Shown here: in pieces, positions 25,851 through 33,146 of the stretch
How the letters are laid out: each line of letters begins with the position of its first letter
Position numbering within the stretch: the stretch's first letter is position 1
NCBI RefSeq assembly: GCF_008124615.1
Contig: NZ_VNIB01000001.1
Coordinates: 372,001 to 436,000, forward strand
Length of the DNA: 64,000 nt
Direction of reading: 5' to 3'
DNA from: Geothermobacter ehrlichii
GTDB taxonomy: Bacteria > Desulfobacterota > Desulfuromonadia > Desulfuromonadales > Geothermobacteraceae
The notes under the pieces: model-generated
Database searches by the model: none
Told to the model about the DNA's origin: nothing
What the model saw: only the letters and a program-made list of their open reading frames with translations
Translations under genes and position numbers: made by a program

Positions 25851-26723
25851 ATGGAAAATACGGCTGAAAAGATTCACAAGGCAATCGCCCGGGCGCCGCT
25901 CCTCTCCGTCCACGCCCAGAGGCTGCTCCAGATCTGCGCCAGTACCGATCACGACATCGACGATGTGCTTGAGGTCGTGCGGTGCGATGCGACGCTTACC
26001 GCTCGGGTGCTGCGGGTGGTCAACTCGTCGGTCTATGGCCTGCTCTCTCCCATCAATACCATCGACCGCGCCGTGGCCTATCTCGGAGAGAGGATGGTGA
26101 CCTGCATCGCCCTTGGCGAAAGTGCCGGCAAGCTGCTCAAAAAACCTTTGTCCGGCTACGAAGCCGAAGGAGGCGAACTGTGGAAGCACGACCTCTACAC
26201 CGGGTTCGCAGCCAGGGAAATTGCCAGGCGCTGCCGTATCGAGACCGACGTCGATCTGGCCTTTACCGCCGGCCTGCTCCACGACATCGGCAAAGCGATC
26301 ATCGCCGACTTTCTGGCCAACAGCGCCGAGGATTTTGTCGGTGGCATCGCCCGGGGAGAGCTGGCCGATTATGTCGATGCCGAACGGCAGGTTCTTGGCT
26401 TCGATCACTGCGAGGTTGGACTGGAACTGGCCCGCCAGTGGAAACTGCCGAACCAGATACACTGGGTTGTCGCCTGGCATCACCATCCGCAGCAGGCGCC
26501 AGAAGAGGCCCGGCCGCTGGTCTACGCCGTTCATCTCGGTGACATTCTGGCCATGATGGCCGGATACGGAACCGGCAGTGACAGTTTGCAGTACGCCATC
26601 GACCAGGATTACGTCAACTATATCGACCTGACGGAAGACGATCTGTCTCAGATCATGCTGACGGTGGAAGAGGAATTCGACAAGGCCATCAAGGCCATGG
26701 CCGGCGAGGTTGCCGGCAGCTGA
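25851..26723 (+). CDS. HDOD domain signalling protein
   Basis: This 290-residue protein is an HDOD domain (about residues 15-220), a variant of the HD superfamily found beside two-component and chemotaxis genes. Visible motifs are VVRCDATLTARVLRVVNSSVYGL, the INTIDRAVAYLG helix, LLHDIGKAI and VVAWHHHPQ. The HD pair is intact in HDIGK, which is often lost in HDOD proteins. The start at ATG 25851 (MENTAEKI) has GAGG 9 nt upstream, after the cheD stop. Its substrate is unknown; a role in chemotaxis or c-di-GMP-type signalling is inferred from location. Confidence 0.85.
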   Translation: MENTAEKIHKAIARAPLLSVHAQRLLQICASTDHDIDDVLEVVRCDATLTARVLRVVNSSVYGLLSPINTIDRAVAYLGERMVTCIALGESAGKLLKKPLSGYEAEGGELWKHDLYTGFAAREIARRCRIETDVDLAFTAGLLHDIGKAIIADFLANSAEDFVGGIARGELADYVDAERQVLGFDHCEVGLELARQWKLPNQIHWVVAWHHHPQQAPEEARPLVYAVHLGDILAMMAGYGTGSDSLQYAIDQDYVNYIDLTEDDLSQIMLTVEEEFDKAIKAMAGEVAGS

Positions 26724-26780
26724 AGACTGGATCAGGGGGCACGACCCTGACGGGATAAAAAACAGGATTTGGAGGACATG

Positions 26781-27152
26781 ATGGGAAAATCGGTTCTTAT
26801 TGTCGACGATTCGAGCACCATGCGCAAGATCGTGGCCCGTTCTCTGCGCCAGGCCGGATTCGATTTCGAAACCATTCTCGAGGCGGCCGATGGCCAGGAA
26901 GCTCTGTCGGTTCTTGATGAAAGCAGGGTCGACATCATTCTCAGCGACATCAACATGCCGAACATGAACGGTGTCGAATTTCTGCGGGAGAAGGCCGACA
27001 ATCCTGCCATTGCCAATATTCCGGTGGTGATGATCACTACCGAGGCCGGTTCCGACATCCTGCGCGAAGCCCTGCAACTCGGAGCCAAGGGGAGCATCAA
27101 GAAGCCCTTTACGCCCGATCAGGTGCAGAAAACCCTGGGAGAGTACGTCTGA
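26781..27152 (+). CDS. cheY: Chemotaxis response regulator CheY
   Basis: CheY (123 residues) carries the signal from CheA to FliM. It shows the acidic pair IVDDSSTMRK, phospho-Asp in ILSDINMPNMNG, Thr in VVMITTEAG and Lys in GSIKKPFTP. I start at ATG 26781 because GGAGG is 5 nt upstream; the ATG just before has only 2 nt. It is the only stand-alone CheY in the window and is followed by its likely phosphatases. Confidence 0.95.
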   Translation: MGKSVLIVDDSSTMRKIVARSLRQAGFDFETILEAADGQEALSVLDESRVDIILSDINMPNMNGVEFLREKADNPAIANIPVVMITTEAGSDILREALQLGAKGSIKKPFTPDQVQKTLGEYV

Positions 27153-27176
27153 GTGTTCGAGTCGAGGAGACTGACT

Positions 27177-27647
27177 GTGGATTATCGCAAATTCATCATC
27201 GATGGAACCCGCGAGATCTTCGAAACCATGCTGATGGCGGAAGTATCTCCGGGACAGCAGAAAGATGTTCAGCCGGAAGAGTTCGAACGAGATCTGACCA
27301 GCATGGTGGGAATGGCCGGTGCCTGCCGGGGGATGCTGGCCATCCATTGTCCGAAGCCGATCGCCCTGGCCATCACCGGCGCTCTGCTCGGCATCGAACT
27401 CGACGATGTCTGCGAAGACGTCTTCGACGCTATGGGCGAGATGGCCAACATGATAGCCGGCAACGTCAAGGCCGTGCTCTGCAACAAGGGACTTGATGTC
27501 AGCTTGTCCATTCCTTCGGTTGTCTCCGGTCCCGATTTCCAGGTTGACAGCCTGGTGGAGGGCAGCCGGACGGTAGTCGCCTTCGATACCCAGGGCGGTG
27601 AATTTCTCGTCGAGCTGCGCTTGGAAGAGACTGCCGTAGCAGCATGA
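27177..27647 (+). CDS. CheX-like chemotaxis phosphatase (first copy)
   Basis: This 156-residue protein starts at GTG 27177, with GAGGAG 7 nt upstream. It has one CheX/CheC-type domain. The phosphatase signature D-x3-E-x2-N is present as DAMGEMAN (around residues 90-97), followed by the hydrophobic MIAGNVKAVL helix. In the family this acid/amide pair hydrolyses CheY-P. It directly follows cheY, which supports the role. No CheZ is visible in the window. Confidence 0.82.
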   Translation: MDYRKFIIDGTREIFETMLMAEVSPGQQKDVQPEEFERDLTSMVGMAGACRGMLAIHCPKPIALAITGALLGIELDDVCEDVFDAMGEMANMIAGNVKAVLCNKGLDVSLSIPSVVSGPDFQVDSLVEGSRTVVAFDTQGGEFLVELRLEETAVAA

Positions 27648-27677
27648 TGACCTACGTTGCCGTACATGGAGGATGGA

Positions 27678-28169
27678 ATGAATCAAGCCTGTGAAAACAT
27701 CGTTGCCAAGGCTTCCGGATACGGCCCTTTACTGACCGAGGCGGTGCAGGAGATCTTCACCGACATGATTCCCATGGCGGTGAGCGAAGGCGAGATACTG
27801 CGGCAACGTCCGCAGGTATTTCGTCGCAATTTCTCCGGTCTGCTCGGGTTTTCGGGCGATATCCGGGGGATTGTCGGCATCCATTGCCCGGAAGAGGTCG
27901 GCCAGGCCGTCTACCAGGCAATGCTCGGTATGCCGGAGGCCGGCGAGGATGGCGAAGTTCGCGACATGGTCGGAGAACTGGTCAACATGCTGGCGGGCGG
28001 ACTGAAGATCCGGATCCAGGAGGGGGGGAGGACCATGGCGCTCGCCGTACCCCAGCTCTTTTCCGGCGGCGAATACCAGATTTATCTGCCTGCCGGAGGA
28101 ACCTGGATGGGGCAGGTGTATCGAACGGACAGGGGGCCTTTTATCGTCGAACTGAAAATTTTCGACTGA
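27678..28169 (+). CDS. CheX-like chemotaxis phosphatase (second copy)
   Basis: The 163-residue product resembles its upstream neighbour in layout: an N-terminal helix with LLTEAVQEIFTDMIPM, a GDIRGIVGIHCPEEVG strand pair, and the signature DMVGELVN followed by MLAGGLKIRI. The signature residues Asp, Glu and Asn are kept, so a CheY-P phosphatase role is plausible. The start at ATG 27678 has GGAGG 5 nt upstream. It may be a tandem duplicate that diverged in the C-terminal half. Confidence 0.82.
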   Translation: MNQACENIVAKASGYGPLLTEAVQEIFTDMIPMAVSEGEILRQRPQVFRRNFSGLLGFSGDIRGIVGIHCPEEVGQAVYQAMLGMPEAGEDGEVRDMVGELVNMLAGGLKIRIQEGGRTMALAVPQLFSGGEYQIYLPAGGTWMGQVYRTDRGPFIVELKIFD

Positions 28170-28182
28170 CAGCGGACTGTTT

Positions 28183-29988
28183 ATGGATCGAACCAAGATC
28201 GCGCAAAAGATTCTCTCAGCCTATCTGCCCAAGGGACAGGAGGAGATCGCCGCCCTGCTCGGACAGGATGTTGTCCTCGAGGATGAAGGCCTTGAATCGA
28301 AAGACAGGGAGGCCTTCTTTGACCAGCTGCAGGGCAAGCAGGTGATTGCGACGATCCAGGTCGAAGGGGAGAAGCCCGGCAATGCCTGGTGCGTGGCCGA
28401 TTTTCGCGACGCCATCCGGCTCGGCGGAACCCTGATTATGCTTCCCGAAGAGGAGATCGCCGAGCGGATCTCCTCGGGTGAGATGGGCGAGGAAGAAAAG
28501 GACGCCTTCGGTGAAATCGTCAATCTGCTGATAGGCGTGCTCTCTTCTTTGTTCGAAACGGTCTATCCAGGCAAGCTCCGAATGGTCAAGACCGGGGTCG
28601 ATCTGGTTGATCCTCTGCAGGTCGCGGCTCGGGAAGAGTGGCCCTTTCCCGAAGGAAGCCTGATCATCCAGGCGGCGAAAGGCAAGCTGGCTGGAGAGGA
28701 TTTCGCCGGCATGTTCTATCTGGTACTGCCGGCCGAACTTGTCGGCGAAGAAGAGGCGACTGTCGGCGATGCCCTGGAAGCCAAAGCCGAGGAAAGAGTA
28801 CCGGAGCCGAGCGACGAGACCGGGAACAAGCTGGGCGGGGGGCAGCCCGTTGCAGAAAGTATGGATGACTCGGCAATAGAGGCAAGGAAAGAAACCGGAA
28901 AAAAAACCGGCATTACCAGACAAAAACTGACCAAGATTCTCAAGGCGGTTCTCGAGCGTCTGCAGGTCGAGGTCGGCGGGTTTCTCGGGCATGACTTTTC
29001 TCTGAAGAATAGACGCATCAGGTTTGCCACCCCGGAGGAAATTTTCAGTGGCCTTCAGGGCAAGCAGGTTCTGGCCGACATTCAGGTCGAAGGGGATGCG
29101 AAAGGGCAGGGCTGGCTGATGATGACCCTGCCCGCCGCCATCCGGCTTGGCGGGACTCTGATCATGCTGCCCGACAGTGAGCTGCAGGTGCGCTTGGCCA
29201 GTGACGAGTATGGCGAAGAGGATTCGGATGCGTTTGGCGAAATCGTCAATATCGTGGCCGGTGTCTATACCACGGTCTTCAAGGATCTCTATGCCGGCGG
29301 CAACCTGCGCTTCGTCAAGATCGACCAGGCGGTGATCGATCCGCTGGTTATCGAGGTCGGCGAGGACTATCCGGTGGCCGACGAGGAATATGTCCTGATC
29401 GAGGCCGAGGCCTTTTTCGACGATGTCAGCCTGGGCGCGACCCGCACCTTCTTTCCGTTGCGGGTTTTCCATCTCAGGCCGGATGACGAAGTCAAGGAAA
29501 CGCCAAAGAACCCGGTCAGCCGGACCACGGATGCTGACGGCGATGGGGATGAAGCTGGTGTCCCATCGGAGCGGCAGCCGGAAGGGCCTTCGGGCGATAC
29601 GGCCGGTTCCGATAGCGGCGAAGAACGGCCGGTGGTCGTGTTGTGCTGTGGTGATGACCAGATGGCCGAAACCTTTCGCAAAGCGGGTGAAGATGTTGGT
29701 TTCAATGTGGTTGTCAGGCCCTTGCATGGAAATTCCGGGGACGAGAAACTGAAATCACCGGCGGTAAGGCTGATCATGCTGGTTTTCGACGATGTCGGCG
29801 AGAAGGGGCTGGCCGCAGCCATCCGCATCAACTCCATTGTTCGTGATCAGGTGCCGATGATTGCCGCTGGCCCCAACTGGACCCGCAGCATGGTACTGCG
29901 GGCCATCAAGTACGGGATCAGGGATATCCTGGTCACACCGGCCGACGAAGAGAGGATCAGCGAAAAGATTCGAGAGCATGCCGCCTGA
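28183..29988 (+). CDS. Tandem CheC/CheX-like protein with C-terminal degenerate receiver
   Basis: The 601-residue protein has three parts. Unit A (about 1-185) and unit B (about 245-430) are clearly homologous: both have LQGKQV-A-IQVEG, AIRLGGTLIMLP and the phosphatase signature DAFGEIVN. An acidic, low-complexity linker (about 430-485) leads to a receiver-like domain (about 485-601). There the phospho-acceptor Asp position reads LIMLVFDDVG (Val) and the usual Lys-Pro reads VTP, so it is probably not phosphorylated. It is the last gene of the che operon, 13 nt after the second CheX-like gene. I infer a role in CheY-P removal or motor binding. Confidence 0.78.
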   Translation: MDRTKIAQKILSAYLPKGQEEIAALLGQDVVLEDEGLESKDREAFFDQLQGKQVIATIQVEGEKPGNAWCVADFRDAIRLGGTLIMLPEEEIAERISSGEMGEEEKDAFGEIVNLLIGVLSSLFETVYPGKLRMVKTGVDLVDPLQVAAREEWPFPEGSLIIQAAKGKLAGEDFAGMFYLVLPAELVGEEEATVGDALEAKAEERVPEPSDETGNKLGGGQPVAESMDDSAIEARKETGKKTGITRQKLTKILKAVLERLQVEVGGFLGHDFSLKNRRIRFATPEEIFSGLQGKQVLADIQVEGDAKGQGWLMMTLPAAIRLGGTLIMLPDSELQVRLASDEYGEEDSDAFGEIVNIVAGVYTTVFKDLYAGGNLRFVKIDQAVIDPLVIEVGEDYPVADEEYVLIEAEAFFDDVSLGATRTFFPLRVFHLRPDDEVKETPKNPVSRTTDADGDGDEAGVPSERQPEGPSGDTAGSDSGEERPVVVLCCGDDQMAETFRKAGEDVGFNVVVRPLHGNSGDEKLKSPAVRLIMLVFDDVGEKGLAAAIRINSIVRDQVPMIAAGPNWTRSMVLRAIKYGIRDILVTPADEERISEKIREHAA

Positions 29989-30009
29989 GCGGAACGAGCG
30001 ACAGAGGGA

Positions 30010-30056
30010 AAAGGAACGGGCCCGGAGCCAATGGCTCCGGGCCCGTTCCTTTTTTG
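30010..30056. terminator. Strong bidirectional terminator between che operon and regulator gene
   Basis: Arms 30012-30029 and 30033-30050 form a perfect 18-bp GC-rich stem with a 3-nt loop (AAT), followed on the plus strand by six T. On the minus strand the stem is followed by TTTT. It separates two convergent genes (stops at 29988 and 30081), so it probably works in both directions. Confidence 0.93.
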
Positions 30057-30080
30057 CGCAGAAAGAGGGAGAAGGAAGAA

Positions 30081-31142
30081 CTACGCGCATGATGCCCGCT
30101 GCACGCCCATGTTGATGTCGATTCGCTTTTTCTTGATCTTTTCGATAAGCGTGGTGCGTTTCAGGTTCAGCAGTCGAGCGGCTTCTTTCTTGTTGCCTCC
30201 GGTACGGGCAAGGGCCTGGCTGATGAGCTGACGCTCAAGGCCGTCGACCAGGTCGTTGAAATTGATCCCGTCGCCGTTCCAGATGGCCTCGTGCAGGGCG
30301 ATGGTGCTGATGCTTCCGGCGTCCACGCCCTGGCGCTGGCGGATGTTGGCGGCAGAGGTCATGTGGGCGGTGTACTTGGCGGGAAGATCGTCCAGGTCGA
30401 CGGTTTCGCCGCCGTGCAGCACCACCAGCCGCTGAACCAGATTCTCCAGTTCCCGCACATTGCCCGGCCAGGGGTAGCTGATCAGCGCCTGCACCGCCGC
30501 CTCGGTGAAGCCGGCCAGGGGATGTTTCTTGCCGCGGTTGAAGACCTTGGTGAAGCTCTCCAGCAGCAGGGGAATATCCTCGCGCCGGTCACGCAGGGGG
30601 GGGATCTGCAGGGGAATGACACTCAGGCGGTAGTAGAGGTCTTCACGGAACTTGCCTTCGGCCACCAGCTTTTCCAGATCGCGGTGGGTGGCGGCGACAA
30701 TGCGGACGTCGACCGGAATCGGCTTGACGCCGCCGACCGGTTCGTATTCCTTCTCCTGCAGCACGCGCAGCAGCTTGGCCTGCAGGGCCGGTTTCATGTC
30801 GCCGATCTCGTCGAGAAAGAGGGTGCCGCCGGCCGCGTACTGGATGCGTCCCATCTTGTTCTGGGTTGCGCCGGTAAAGGCTCCTTTGACGTAGCCGAAC
30901 AGTTCGCTTTCGAGCAGATCGTCCGGAATGGCGGCGCAGTTGACAGGAACGAAATTCTTGTTCCGTCTCGGACCGCGGGCGTGGATGGCGCGTGCCACCA
31001 GCTCTTTGCCGGTCCCGCTTTCGCCCTGGATCAGAACGGTACTCTCGCCGTCCTCGGCCACCTGGTCGATGATCCGAAAGAGTTTCTGCATCCGGAGTGA
31101 ACTGCCGATGATGCCTTCGAAACCGTCTGATTTTCGGAACAT
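30081..31142 (-). CDS. FleQ-like sigma-54 activator without receiver domain
   Basis: This 353-residue protein starts at ATG 31142 with AGGAGG 4 nt upstream. It has only about 15 residues before the AAA+ domain: Walker [15 protein letters not shown] loop in [14 protein letters not shown], Walker [12 protein letters not shown], and an Arg-finger region. The C-terminal HTH ([28 protein letters not shown]) resembles that of FleQ/FlrA, the flagellar master activators. Control of the flagellar sigma-54 promoters here is inference from location and HTH type. Without a receiver, its activity may depend on expression level or a partner. Confidence 0.85.
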   Translation of the reverse strand: MFRKSDGFEGIIGSSLRMQKLFRIIDQVAEDGESTVLIQGESGTGKELVARAIHARGPRRNKNFVPVNCAAIPDDLLESELFGYVKGAFTGATQNKMGRIQYAAGGTLFLDEIGDMKPALQAKLLRVLQEKEYEPVGGVKPIPVDVRIVAATHRDLEKLVAEGKFREDLYYRLSVIPLQIPPLRDRREDIPLLLESFTKVFNRGKKHPLAGFTEAAVQALISYPWPGNVRELENLVQRLVVLHGGETVDLDDLPAKYTAHMTSAANIRQRQGVDAGSISTIALHEAIWNGDGINFNDLVDGLERQLISQALARTGGNKKEAARLLNLKRTTLIEKIKKKRIDINMGVQRASCA

Positions 31143-31215
31143 GTTTCCTCCTCTGCAAGCCGGGAATGTCACCGCTTCTGATATCAGGTGATGTCGGGAT
31201 GTTGTCACCTCTTTC

Positions 31216-31231
31216 ATCAAGAACGGTGCCA
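31216..31231 (-). promoter_or_regulatory. Candidate sigma-54 promoter of the FleQ-like gene
   Basis: TGGCAC (31231-31226), five bases, TTGAT (31220-31216) on the minus strand. It has exactly the same -24 and -12 hexamer/pentamer as the motA promoter. It lies 74 nt upstream of the ATG at 31142. Confidence 0.6.
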
Positions 31232-31399
31232 AGACAAATGGGTGACGTCAATTTTTTGAAGAATGGTTCGATGAGGTGGGGTAAGTGTTTGTCGGACGGT
31301 GATTTGTGGCGGAGAAAAAATCTCCGTCAACAAATCCCGGGGTGTTGTGTCAGCGGGCAAACGCTGTCGACCGGCGACTGGTGGGTCGTGCCAGTGTGC

Positions 31400-31443
31400 C
31401 ACAGGTGTGAACTGTGTCAAGGCACAGGTGTGTCATGACACAC
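31400..31443. promoter_or_regulatory. Candidate upstream activator site: direct repeats plus 16-bp palindrome
   Basis: CACAGGTGTG occurs twice, at 31400-31409 and 31423-31432, exactly 23 bp apart, on the same helix face. The second copy runs into the perfect palindrome GTGTGTCATGACACAC (31428-31443). The cluster is upstream of the sigma-54 promoter of the FleQ-like gene and just after the stop of the NtrC-type regulator gene, a plausible self-cascade. Confidence 0.55.
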
Positions 31444-31460
31444 TGGCGGACAGGAGGGTG

Positions 31461-33146
31461 TTACAAGCCGTACTCCCGAAGTTTGCGGTAGATGGTTCGG
31501 CGGCTCATGCCGAGTATCTTGGCGGCCCGGGTCTTGTTGCCGCCAGCCTGGCGCAGGGCCTCGAGAATCGATTCCCGGTCGTCGCGAAACCTGTCGGAAT
31601 GGGTGCTGCCGGGAGACTGAGGTGAACCGACCCGCGCCATAAGGTCGCTGGAGAGGTGATCAGTGGTGATCAGGGATTCCTGGCAGAGGACGAAAGCGTG
31701 CTCCATGGCATGTTCGAGTTCGCGCACATTGCCGGGCCAGGAATAGCTGCGGAAGACGGTCATTACGTCTTCGGAGACACCGCGGATCTGTTTGCCGAAG
31801 CGGGCGTTGAATTTCTTGGTGAAGAAATCGACCAGCAGATCGAGATCCTTGCCACGTTCGCGCAGGGGGGGCAGTCTGAGGTTGACGACATTGAGACGGT
31901 AATAGAGATCTTCCCGGAATTCACCGGCCTGCACTTTTTCGAGCAGATCCTTGTTGGTCGCGGCGACGATGCGGACATCGACCTTGATCGGGGTCGAGTC
32001 GCCCACCCGTTCGATGGTCTTTTCCTGCAATACCCGCAGCAGCCGGACCTGCATGGCGGGCGAGATGTCACCGATCTCGTCTAGAAAGAGGGTGCCGCCG
32101 TTGGCCTTCTGGAAACGGCCGATCTTGTCCTTGACGGCGCCGGTGAAGGCCCCCTTGACATGACCGAACAGTTCGCTTTCGAGCAGGCTTTCCGGCAGGG
32201 CGGCGCAGTTGAACTTGACCAGCGGTCCGTTGCGCCGGTCGCCCATGGTGTGCAGCGCCTCGGCGACCAGTTCCTTGCCAGTCCCCGATTCGCCGGTGAT
32301 CAGTACCGTGGTATCGACCGAGGCCAGTGAGCGGATGAGGCGGTAGAGCTTCTGCATGGCCTCGCAGGAGCCGATCATATTATCCGGCTGGTTTCGTTCC
32401 TGGATGTCCTTTTCCAGGGCGACTATGCGTGTTTCGTCGCGCAGAACCAGAACGGCACCGCTGAAACGGCTGTCCTGGGTTGTCAGCGGGGCGGAGTTGA
32501 GGGTCAAAACCCGTTGCAGTCCCGGCAATTCGCTGCGGTAGAGTTCGGCCGGTTGCCTGCTTTCGAGGGTCTGGCGTATCAGGTCGGCACAGATCCTTCC
32601 GGCTTTGCCGATGCTGTCGAGGGACTCGCCGATGGTTTCGCCGGCAATGCCGAGAAGCTGCTTGGCGACATCGTTGATTTCGACCAGGCGAAGTTGGTTG
32701 TCGACGGTCAGGATACCGTCGCGCAGGCAGCGGAAGATCGCTTCGAGATGCGCCTGGTAGTTTTGCTTCTGGGTCAGCAGCTCCTTGTGCTGCAGTGCCA
32801 GCTTGGCCAGTCGGATCAGGGTTTCCTGCCGGACCGGTTTGGAAATGTAGTCGAAGGCGCCCAGCCGAACCGCATCGGCGGCAGTGTCGACCTCGGGGGC
32901 GCCGGTGACCATGATGACCGGTGCATCGAGTCTTTTTTTGCGAATGACCCGCAGCACGTTGATGCCCGAATGACGGCCGAGCAGAATATCGAGAAAAATC
33001 AGGTCGTATTCGTTGCGATCGAGCAGGGTCAGAGCCTCGTCGGCCGAAGCTGCCGTGTCGACCTGGTAGCCTTCGTCTTCGAGAAAACTGGCGAAAGTCA
33101 GCCGAATGCTTTCTTCGTCGTCAATGCAGAGGATGCGGTGACTCAT
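31461..33146 (-). CDS. NtrC-family response regulator with PAS domain
   Basis: This 561-residue protein has a receiver (1-120, phospho-Asp in DLIFLDILLGRHSG), a PAS-like domain (about 135-240, ILTVDNQLRLVEINDVAKQLLGI), a sigma-54 AAA+ domain (about 260-490, [32 protein letters not shown]) and a Fis-type HTH (GGNKTRAAKILGMSRRTIYRKLREYGL). It overlaps the upstream kinase gene by 4 nt, so the two form a pair. Regulators of this type control flagella in Geobacter relatives; that link is inference. Confidence 0.9.
   Translation of the reverse strand: MSHRILCIDDEESIRLTFASFLEDEGYQVDTAASADEALTLLDRNEYDLIFLDILLGRHSGINVLRVIRKKRLDAPVIMVTGAPEVDTAADAVRLGAFDYISKPVRQETLIRLAKLALQHKELLTQKQNYQAHLEAIFRCLRDGILTVDNQLRLVEINDVAKQLLGIAGETIGESLDSIGKAGRICADLIRQTLESRQPAELYRSELPGLQRVLTLNSAPLTTQDSRFSGAVLVLRDETRIVALEKDIQERNQPDNMIGSCEAMQKLYRLIRSLASVDTTVLITGESGTGKELVAEALHTMGDRRNGPLVKFNCAALPESLLESELFGHVKGAFTGAVKDKIGRFQKANGGTLFLDEIGDISPAMQVRLLRVLQEKTIERVGDSTPIKVDVRIVAATNKDLLEKVQAGEFREDLYYRLNVVNLRLPPLRERGKDLDLLVDFFTKKFNARFGKQIRGVSEDVMTVFRSYSWPGNVRELEHAMEHAFVLCQESLITTDHLSSDLMARVGSPQSPGSTHSDRFRDDRESILEALRQAGGNKTRAAKILGMSRRTIYRKLREYGL

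Larger units (their letters stand above)
31143..31460. other. Intergenic regulatory region of the FleQ-like gene
   Basis: This 318-nt gap between two minus-strand regulator genes contains a sigma-54-like promoter (31216-31231) and, about 170-225 bp upstream of it, a cluster of repeats and a palindrome (31400-31443). That layout is typical of an enhancer-driven sigma-54 promoter. No coding ORF is apparent. Confidence 0.65.

Noticed and set aside
26724-26780. Sigma-54 promoter in front of cheY (GGGCAC followed by TGACG)
   Set aside because: The -24 has a mismatch at its first T and the -12 lacks the conserved GC. cheY is more simply read from the upstream che promoter.
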